Assembly (NCBI GenBank): GCA_009843735.1
Contig: VYCW01000116.1
Span: 1-46,920, forward strand
Direction of reading: 5' to 3'
From: Acidimicrobiaceae bacterium
GTDB lineage: Bacteria; Actinomycetota; Acidimicrobiia; Acidimicrobiales; Aldehydirespiratoraceae
DNA: 46,920 bases
Shown here: in pieces, positions 41,388-46,920 of the stretch
Layout: the number at the start of each line of letters is the position of its first letter
Numbering within the stretch: the first letter of the stretch is position 1
The notes under the pieces: model-generated
The model's input: only the letters and a program-made list of their open reading frames with translations
What the model was told of the DNA's origin: nothing
Database searches by the model: none
Program-made: the position numbers and the translations under genes

Positions 41388-41393
41388 ATGGTA
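41388..41393 (-). promoter_or_regulatory. Probable -10 box (TACCAT) of a leaderless promoter
   Basis: On the minus strand TACCAT ends 6 nt before the GTG at 41381. It falls inside the 19-nt gap to the polyphosphate kinase stop, so the MFS gene may have its own transcript. Confidence 0.4.
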
Positions 41394-41400
41394 GGACGCG

Positions 41401-43473
41401 TCACGTTGATTGGGCCCGGTTCAGGGCCAGCTGCTGGAGCCGCACGTGGGGGTCGTCGTCAGCCTCGCCTCCGCAGCGGGTCCACACGCCGTCGGAATCG
41501 AGGGTCCAGGCCAGGCGCTCGTCGGTCAGGCACACGTCGGCCACCTCCATCACCCGGGCGGCCAGCCTCGGATCATCGACCCGCACGAGCGCCTCGATCC
41601 GCCGGTCGAGGTTGCGGGTGAGCAGGTCCGCGGAGCCGATGTAGGTGGCGGGCCGGCCCGGACCGTCGCCGTTGGCGAAGTGGTATATCCGCGAGTGCTC
41701 CAGGAACCGGCCGACTATCGAGCGGACCCGGATCCTCTCCGACAGACCCGGCACGCCCGGCCGCAGGCCGCAGAGGCCCCGCACGATCAGGTCGATCTCC
41801 ACGCCGGCCTGCGAGGCCTTGTACAGGTGGTCGATCATCGGCCCATCGGCCAGAGAGTTCAGCTTGAAGATGATGCGACCCCGGCCCGGCGTGTGCGCCT
41901 CCTGCTCGATCAGCTCGGTGATGCGGGCGCGGAGCTGCTCGGGCGCGGTGATCAGCCGCTTGTGGTCGACGCTGTGGCCGTAGCCGGTGAGCCGGTTGAA
42001 GAGGCCGGCGACGTCCGCTCCCACCTCCGGATCGGCGGTGAGCAGGCCGAAGTCGTCGTAGAGCCGGGCGGTCCGGTGGTTGTAGTTGCCGGTGCCGACA
42101 TGGCAGTATCGGCGGATGCCGTCGGACTCCTCGCGCACGATCATGGCGATCTTGGCGTGGATCTTGAGGCCGACCAGTCCGTAGGCCACGTGGGCCCCCG
42201 CCTGCTCCAGCCGTCTCGCCCAGCTGATGTTGCGAGCCTCGTCGAAGCGGGCCTTCAACTCCACCAGCACGGCCACCTGCTTGCCGCTGTCGGCCGCCTC
42301 CACCAGGGCGTCGATGATCGGGCTGTCGCCCGAGGTGCGGTACAGGGTGAGCTTGATGGCCAGCACGGCGGGATCGGAGGCGGCCTGCCGGATCAGCGCG
42401 CCCACCGAGCGGCTGAACGACGAGTACGGATGGTGCACGAGCACGTCGCCCGACCGCAGCACCTTGAAGAAGTCGGCCCGGCCGCCGTCGGACGACAGCT
42501 CCGGCTCGGTGATGCCCCTCCAGTGCGGCCACTTGAGCTCGGGCCGGGGCAGGTCGGCGATCTCGTTCAGCCCGCTCAGATCGATGGGGCCCCGGACGCG
42601 GTCGACGGCGTCGGCGGGCAGGTCGAGCTCGCGCAACAGCAGATTGAGCACCTCCTCCGACATGGAGTCGGCCACCTCCAGGCGAATCGCCCACTGGAAG
42701 CGGCGGCGGCGCAGCTCCATCTGCACCGCGATCAGCAGGTCCTCGGCGTCCTCGTCGTTGAGGGTGAGGTCGGCGTTGCGGGTGACCCGGAACATGTGGT
42801 GCTCCAGCAGCTCCATGCCCGGGAAGAGCGTGTCGAGATGGGCCGCGATGACATCCTCGAGGGCCACGAACCGGTTCGTGCCCTCGCCGGTGGGAACCCA
42901 CCGGTCGAGGGTGTCGGGAACCTTGATCCGGGCGAAGCGACGCTCGGAGTTGACCGGGTCGCGCATGAGCACGGCCAGGTTCAGCGACAGGTCCGACACG
43001 AACGGGAAGGGGTGGCCGGGGTCGACGGCCAGCGGGGTGAGCACCGGGAAGACACGGTCGGAGAAGTGAGTTCGGAGCCGATCCCTCTCGTCGGTGTCGA
43101 GGTCGTCGGCTGAGAGCAGATGGATGCCCTCGTCGGCCAGTTGGGGCTGGACCTGCTCGAGGAACAGGCGCTGCTGCTCGCAGCACAGCTCCGAGCTGAC
43201 CTGGCGGACCTTCTTGAGCTGCTCGGCCGGGGTGTGCCCGTCGAGGGTGCGCTCGGTGAGCTCGGCCGCTACCCGGTCGGCGAGGCCCGACACCCGCACC
43301 TGGAAGAACTCGTCGAGGTTGGTGGTGAAGATGCTCAGGTAGCGGGCCCGCTCCAGCAGCGGGATGTCCGGGTCGCCGGCGAGGCTCAGGACCCGGCCGT
43401 TGAAGGCGAGCCAGGACAGTTCCCGGCTGAAGTAGTCAGTAAAGGGCTGGCCCCACCCGCCGACGCGCATCAT
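41401..43473 (-). CDS. ppk1: Polyphosphate kinase 1
   Basis: The product has 690 residues, the normal length. The N-terminal domain begins DYFSRELSWLAFNGRVLSLA; the phospholipase-D-like catalytic half has VLVHHPYSSFSRSVGALIRQ, the histidine loop VGLKIHAKIAMIVREESDGI, the VGTGNYNHRTARLYDDFGLL motif and IIFKLNSLADGPMIDHLYKA. It makes inorganic polyphosphate from ATP through a phosphohistidine. No ppx or pstS gene is adjacent. ATG 43473 or 43470 are both possible. Confidence 0.96.
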   Translation of the reverse strand: MMRVGGWGQPFTDYFSRELSWLAFNGRVLSLAGDPDIPLLERARYLSIFTTNLDEFFQVRVSGLADRVAAELTERTLDGHTPAEQLKKVRQVSSELCCEQQRLFLEQVQPQLADEGIHLLSADDLDTDERDRLRTHFSDRVFPVLTPLAVDPGHPFPFVSDLSLNLAVLMRDPVNSERRFARIKVPDTLDRWVPTGEGTNRFVALEDVIAAHLDTLFPGMELLEHHMFRVTRNADLTLNDEDAEDLLIAVQMELRRRRFQWAIRLEVADSMSEEVLNLLLRELDLPADAVDRVRGPIDLSGLNEIADLPRPELKWPHWRGITEPELSSDGGRADFFKVLRSGDVLVHHPYSSFSRSVGALIRQAASDPAVLAIKLTLYRTSGDSPIIDALVEAADSGKQVAVLVELKARFDEARNISWARRLEQAGAHVAYGLVGLKIHAKIAMIVREESDGIRRYCHVGTGNYNHRTARLYDDFGLLTADPEVGADVAGLFNRLTGYGHSVDHKRLITAPEQLRARITELIEQEAHTPGRGRIIFKLNSLADGPMIDHLYKASQAGVEIDLIVRGLCGLRPGVPGLSERIRVRSIVGRFLEHSRIYHFANGDGPGRPATYIGSADLLTRNLDRRIEALVRVDDPRLAARVMEVADVCLTDERLAWTLDSDGVWTRCGGEADDDPHVRLQQLALNRAQST

Positions 43474-43516
43474 TGACGGGGCGGCACGGTGTCACCTGGC
43501 GGCGAACCAGCCGCGG

Positions 43517-43816
43517 TCAGGCCCGCTCCCGGGCCGGGTAGGGATCCTCTTCCTCGGGGTAGCCGAGGTCCCAGTCCACGATGATGCGCTCGCGCTCGGC
43601 GTCGCGGTTGACCCGCTCGCGGTTGCGGCGGAACTGTGGATCGTGAGGCGGCAGCAGCAGCAGGCGGGCGTGGACCCGGTCGCGGAACGAAGCCATGAAG
43701 TCGGTGTCGCCGTACACCGGCCGGATCTCCCAGTGGGGCGCGACCGGTCCGAGGTAGGTGATGGTGGCCTGACCCACCGGCGGCTCGTCGACCGCTTCGA
43801 CGTCGGTGATCGTCAT
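43517..43816 (-). CDS. Small acidic protein, unknown function
   Basis: The product has 99 residues, starting TITDVEAVDEPPVGQATITY and continuing LGPVAPHWEIRPVYGDTDFM, with a charged end (VNRDAERERIIVDWDLGYPE). No signal or membrane segment is seen. ATG 43816 is chosen because codon use and composition change sharply upstream of it. It lies between tatA and ppk1 on the same strand. Similar proteins occur beside tatA in related genomes only as an untested impression. Confidence 0.65.
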   Translation of the reverse strand: MTITDVEAVDEPPVGQATITYLGPVAPHWEIRPVYGDTDFMASFRDRVHARLLLLPPHDPQFRRNRERVNRDAERERIIVDWDLGYPEEEDPYPARERA

Positions 43817-43844
43817 CGTGCCTTCCGCCCCGGGGCCGAGGCCC

Positions 43845-44090
43845 TCAGGCGGAGCCGTTCTTGCCCGGAGCGCCCTGGTTGCCGTCGCTGCCGGTGGCCT
43901 TGCTGGCTCCCCCGGAGTCGCCCTCGTTGGCGCTCTCGGACAGACCGTCCTTGAACTCCTTCTGGGCCTGACCCAGCGAGCGCGCGAGCTTGGGGAGCTT
44001 CGCCCCGCCGAACACCAGCAGGACGATGATGAGAATGATGATGAGTTCAGACGTACCGATGCTCGGCACGACTGAGAAGATGTTCGCCAT
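43845..44090 (-). CDS. tatA: Twin-arginine translocase subunit TatA
   Basis: The product has 81 residues. The N-terminal helix (TSELIIILIIVLLVFGGAKL), the hinge FGGAKLP and the amphipathic helix KLARSLGQAQKEFKDGL are diagnostic. The polar tail is rich in Gly/Ser/Asn. It forms the pore that exports folded proteins with TatC, which is not in the window. A TATGCT box lies 8 nt before the ATG, compatible with a leaderless transcript. Confidence 0.95.
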   Translation of the reverse strand: MANIFSVVPSIGTSELIIILIIVLLVFGGAKLPKLARSLGQAQKEFKDGLSESANEGDSGGASKATGSDGNQGAPGKNGSA

Positions 44091-44118
44091 CGCTGGGAAG
44101 CATACCGCGCTTTGTCCA

Positions 44119-44143
44119 CAGCCGCATCCCTGGTATGCGGCTG
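44119..44143 (-). terminator. Perfect 9-bp hairpin after the WhiB gene
   Basis: CAGCCGCAT pairs exactly with ATGCGGCTG around a 7-base loop, 29 nt past the WhiB stop on the minus strand and 29 nt before the tatA start. No T-tract follows, as is common in GC-rich actinobacteria. Confidence 0.6.
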
Positions 44144-44171
44144 GGTGACTCGGCTTGCTATTGGGTCGCCT

Positions 44172-44447
44172 CTAGGCGCTGGCGGCCGCTCGGCGCTGCA
44201 TCGCACGGGCGCGCCGTATGCGGCGTCGCTCGCGCTCGCTCATGCCTCCCCAGATGCCGAACTTCTCGCCGTTGTTGAGCGCGAATTCCAGGCACTCCTC
44301 GCGCACCACGCAGCCGCGGCAGACCTCCTTGGCCTCCCGGGTGGATGCGCCCCGCTCGGGGAAGAAGAGGTCGGGATGCACTCCCAGGCAGTTGGCCTCG
44401 CGCTGCCAGGACATGTCCTCGGCGGGAAAGATGCCGTGTAGCTCCAT
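44172..44447 (-). CDS. whiB: WhiB-family iron-sulfur regulator (WhiB2/WhmD-like)
   Basis: The product has 91 residues. Four cysteines follow the C-x22-C-x2-C-x5-C pattern (WQREANCLGVHPDLFFPE, then EVCRGCVVREECLEFALNN) that holds a 4Fe-4S cluster. GEKFGIWGGMSERERRRIRR is the WhiB turn plus basic DNA-binding end. The sequence resembles WhiB2/WhmD, involved in division and septation in mycobacteria and streptomycetes, fitting the nearby DivIVA gene. ATG 44447 has a strong GGAGG 8 nt upstream. The 170-nt gap upstream holds two palindromes. Confidence 0.95.
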   Translation of the reverse strand: MELHGIFPAEDMSWQREANCLGVHPDLFFPERGASTREAKEVCRGCVVREECLEFALNNGEKFGIWGGMSERERRRIRRARAMQRRAAASA

Positions 44448-44534
44448 TGGGTGTTCCTCCACGAATGACCGTCTTGATGACTGGTCCGGGCCCCAGCGGT
44501 GGGCTCGAGCCCGGCCCCGCCCGGGTGCCATCGA

Positions 44535-44560
44535 TGTAATTACACCACTGTCATACGACA
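44535..44560. promoter_or_regulatory. Two palindromes upstream of the WhiB gene
   Basis: TGTAATTACA (44535-44544) is a perfect palindrome, and TGTCATACGACA (44549-44560) pairs at 5 of 6 positions. They lie 88-113 nt before the WhiB ATG in the only AT-rich part of the gap. Promoter or operator use is likely but unproven. Confidence 0.4.
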
Positions 44561-44616
44561 AATGCAAACCCGGGGAGCAAGAAATTCCCTCCCCCGGCGT
44601 GGATGCCGAGAATCCT

Positions 44617-46689
44617 CTAGCGGCGGGCCCGCACCAGGCTGCGCTTGTGCTCCACGAAGTCCACGAGGACGTAGTCGCCGAGGTTCTCGTTCGTGGTGAA
44701 GAAGGCCCGGCCCCCGTTCATCTCGGTGATGCGCTCCACGAAGTTGGTCAGGTACGACGTGGCGTCGAGCATGAACGTGTTGATGCGGATGCCGTCGCGG
44801 GTGCACCGGCCCACCTCGGCCAGGGTGAGATCGACGGTCTCTCGGGTGGGCGGATAGCTGAAGAAGGGCCGGCCCGACGGGGTGATGTGGGCGGTGGGCT
44901 CGCCGTCGGTGATCATGATGATCTGCTTGGTGCCGGTCTGGCGGTTGAGCATGCGCCGGGCGAGCATGAAGCCGTGCTGCATGTTGGTGCCGTACACGTA
45001 GTCCCATGAGACCTCGGGGAGCTTCTCGGGCCGGAACTCCCGGGCCACCTCGCTGAACGACACCAGGCCCAGGTAGTCGCGGGGGTACTGGCTGGAGATC
45101 AGCGAGTGCAGCGCCATGGCCACCTTCTTGGCCGGCAGGAAGTTGTTGCGCATGGGCATCGACAGCGACAGGTCGAGCATCAGCACGGTGGCTGAGCGGA
45201 CCTGCTGCTCGGTTCGCTCCACCTCGAAGTCGTCGGGATGGAGCTGCACGGGCACGCCGCCGCCGGTGCGGGTGACGGCATTGCGGATGGTGCGGCCGAT
45301 GTGCAGGTTGAACGGGTCGCCGTACTCGTAGGGCTTGGTGTCGGGCTCCCGCTCGTGGCCGAGACCGCTGCGGCTGATGGCGTGGCGGCCGATCTTGTCG
45401 GCGTCGAGCCGGGCGAACAGGTCCCGCAGGGCGCCCTGGCCGATCTTGCGGATGGACCGGGGAGTCAGGTCGAAGCGCCCCTCGCGGTTCTCGATCAGGC
45501 CGGCCTCCTCCAGCATGCGGGCCACTTCGGCCATGCGCTCGAGGCTCTCGGCGGCGGCGTCGCCCAGCAGCCGGCGGACGGCCTCGGTGTCAGCCTCGGC
45601 GAGGGCCCCGGGGCTGGCCGAGCCCCGTAGCAGGTTCTCGAGCCGGTCGATGTCCCCCAGCTCGGCCAGCATGTCGGATGCCTGGCTGAAATCGAGGGGA
45701 TCGACGCCGTCGAAGTCGTAGCGCCGCTCCCAGCCGAGGTCACCGAACTCGTTGCGCAGGTGCTGGGCCAACTCGTTGACCTGCCAGTTGAGGTCCATGT
45801 CGGCCAGCAGTTGGTCGGACAGCTGCTGGAGCTGGTCACGCTGGCCCGGCGTCATCGAGTTGAGCAGGGCCTGGGCGGCGGCCATGCGGCGGGCCATCAC
45901 CTCCAGCAGCTCGTCGAAGGTCTTGGGGTTCTCCGGGAAGAAGTCGCCGTAACGCTCCATGAACCCCTCGAAGTCGGGCTCCTCCCCCCGGGCCCGCTGG
46001 GCCAGCATGGCGTTGAGCTCGGCCAGCATGTCCTTGAGGCGCTGCATCTCCTCCGACGCCGCGCCGTCGCCGGTGGCGTCGCCGACCGCGCCCGCCATCC
46101 GGTCGAGGAACTGCTGCATGAGCTGCTCCCTCAGGCGCTCGGCCAACTCGGCGAACTGCTGGCGGGCCTCGTCGCTCTCGAAGTCGTAGTTGTCGAGGGC
46201 CTTGAACTGGCCGGCCAGGTCGGGGGGCATCATGTCGAGCTGGAGGTTCTTGGTGGCCGCGGTCTGGGCGGTGAGGTCGGCCCGGCGCTCGTCGCCGTCG
46301 GCCCTCGCCTGGGCCGCGGCCGCGTCCAGCTCGTCCAGCGCCCGGCGCTCGGTGCGGACCACATCGCGCAGGGCCTCGGCGATGTCGTCGTACACCCCGC
46401 CCAGGTCGTGGTTCTCCAGCAGGTCGCGGCGACGCTCCCGCAGCCGCTCCAGCATCTCGCGCAGACCCTCGATCCGGCGGCCCGAGCGGTCCTCGAATCC
46501 GTCGGCCATCAGACGGCGAAGCGCGCTGGCGAGGTCGCCGTGGTAGAGCAGGTCGTCGGCCAGCTCGTCGAAGATCGAGTCGGCGTCGAGGTCGAAGCCG
46601 GCCTGGGTGCCGTCCCAGCGCCAGTAGGCGAAGTGGGCCGGTTCGGGCTTAGCCCTCGGCCGGCGGCGCCAGCGCTCCCGCAGAGCCAT
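44617..46689 (-). CDS. Large VWA-domain protein with helical N-terminus
   Basis: The product has 690 residues. Residues 1-500 are mostly helical, with coiled-coil stretches (GLREMLERLRERRRDLLENH; EEMQRLKDMLAELNAMLAQR). The C-terminal VWA domain has the MIDAS motif DLSLS at residues 506-510, with a conserved threonine region MLARRMLNRQTGTKQI and the aspartate in IMITDGEPTAH. This CoxE/magnesium-chelatase-like arrangement usually works with a MoxR-type AAA+ ATPase, which is not in the window but may lie beyond it. It may act as a chaperone or metal-insertion factor. ATG 46689 follows a TAGGGT box by 6 nt, and a 71-bp tandem array lies just upstream. Confidence 0.9.
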   Translation of the reverse strand: MALRERWRRRPRAKPEPAHFAYWRWDGTQAGFDLDADSIFDELADDLLYHGDLASALRRLMADGFEDRSGRRIEGLREMLERLRERRRDLLENHDLGGVYDDIAEALRDVVRTERRALDELDAAAAQARADGDERRADLTAQTAATKNLQLDMMPPDLAGQFKALDNYDFESDEARQQFAELAERLREQLMQQFLDRMAGAVGDATGDGAASEEMQRLKDMLAELNAMLAQRARGEEPDFEGFMERYGDFFPENPKTFDELLEVMARRMAAAQALLNSMTPGQRDQLQQLSDQLLADMDLNWQVNELAQHLRNEFGDLGWERRYDFDGVDPLDFSQASDMLAELGDIDRLENLLRGSASPGALAEADTEAVRRLLGDAAAESLERMAEVARMLEEAGLIENREGRFDLTPRSIRKIGQGALRDLFARLDADKIGRHAISRSGLGHEREPDTKPYEYGDPFNLHIGRTIRNAVTRTGGGVPVQLHPDDFEVERTEQQVRSATVLMLDLSLSMPMRNNFLPAKKVAMALHSLISSQYPRDYLGLVSFSEVAREFRPEKLPEVSWDYVYGTNMQHGFMLARRMLNRQTGTKQIIMITDGEPTAHITPSGRPFFSYPPTRETVDLTLAEVGRCTRDGIRINTFMLDATSYLTNFVERITEMNGGRAFFTTNENLGDYVLVDFVEHKRSLVRARR

Positions 46690-46695
46690 GCCCCG

Positions 46696-46701
46696 ACCCT
46701 A
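46696..46701 (-). promoter_or_regulatory. Probable -10 box (TAGGGT) of a leaderless promoter
   Basis: On the minus strand TAGGGT ends 6 nt before the ATG at 46689. The tandem array begins 22 nt further upstream, at the expected -35 position. Confidence 0.45.
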
Positions 46702-46723
46702 CCCCGACCGGCGAGCAGCACAG

Positions 46724-46920
46724 GCGGCGGGCATCCCGGCCGCGAACTGGCAGCACAATGCACGCATACCGCGCAAAACGCCGCCAATTCCGGTGCGGCG
46801 GGCATCCCGGCCGCGAACTGGCAGCACAATGCACGCATACCGCGCAAAACGCCGCCAATTCCGGTGCGGCGGGCATCCCGGCCGCGAACTGGCAGCACAA
46901 TGCACGCATACCGCGCAAAA
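46724..46920. repeat. 71-bp tandem repeat array, at least 2.8 identical copies, cut by the window end
   Basis: Copies begin at 46724, 46795 and 46866 and are identical apart from the first few bases of copy one. Each has a near palindrome TGCACG-CATAC-CGCGCA. There are no variable spacers. Open frames through it are translations of the repeat, not genes. The array sits directly upstream of the VWA gene promoter. Confidence 0.93.

Noticed and set aside
46724..46920. CRISPR array
   Set aside because: The units are directly adjacent and identical with no unique spacers, so it is a simple tandem repeat.

Overview
The window is GC-rich bacterial chromosome, about 41 protein genes and one tRNA, packed mostly on the minus strand. 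A WhiB regulator, a DivIVA-domain protein, a UPF0182 membrane protein, a DUF2342 protein, an F420-type LLM oxidoreductase and several probable leaderless promoters point to Actinomycetota. Actinomycetota with an MreB, DivIVA and this gene set fit the class Acidimicrobiia best, but that placement is inference from content. No 16S or marker phylogeny was possible. Layout. 1-4.9 kb: the 3'-truncated end of a CorA-type metal transporter gene, an atypical SDR/DUF2867 protein, a flavin acyl-CoA-dehydrogenase-like hydroxylase, an LLM oxidoreductase and a small membrane protein. 4.9-8.6 kb: an ECF sigma factor gene overlapping by 4 bases a 1061-residue protein. That protein has a short cytoplasmic head, one membrane segment, fourteen short RCC1/BLIP-II-like propeller repeats and a complete OpuAC/ProX-type quaternary-amine binding domain. 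This looks like a one-protein osmolyte (or similar ligand) sensor for the sigma factor and is the most original object in the window. 8.6-20.9 kb: a catabolic island on one strand. It holds a DUF917 protein, a HyuA-like ATPase domain protein, an M19 dipeptidase, a PucR regulator, a complete RbsB/A/C-type ABC importer, an Asp/Glu/hydantoin racemase, a DauA-like D-amino-acid dehydrogenase and an ornithine-cyclodeaminase-family (DauB-like) enzyme. Together they could import and break down a hydantoin- or D-amino-acid-containing compound. 21.0-23.7 kb: a Phd/PIN toxin-antitoxin pair, a 0.55-kb relatively AT-rich gap with several inverted repeats, an Lrp/AsnC regulator, a TetR regulator and the initiator tRNA gene. 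23.7-46.9 kb: chromosomal backbone. It contains an SDR, an APC permease with EIIA-like and RCK_C tails, a membrane-anchored FMN glutamate-synthase-like protein, UPF0182, DivIVA, a PDZ/Lon-type protease, a HEAT-repeat protein, a moaE - small membrane protein - mreB operon, a sugar-epimerase-like protein, DUF2342, an MFS permease, polyphosphate kinase, TatA, WhiB and a large VWA protein. Non-coding structure. Five copies of a roughly 50-57 bp interspersed palindromic repeat lie only at gene ends or in intergenic gaps (about 26.7, 28.4 and 35.6 kb). A 71-bp tandem array abuts the promoter of the VWA gene at the right edge and runs out of the window. Several genes have a TANNNT box 6-8 nt before the start codon, suggesting leaderless mRNAs. 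The mreB reading frame can only be full length if it starts at CTG.
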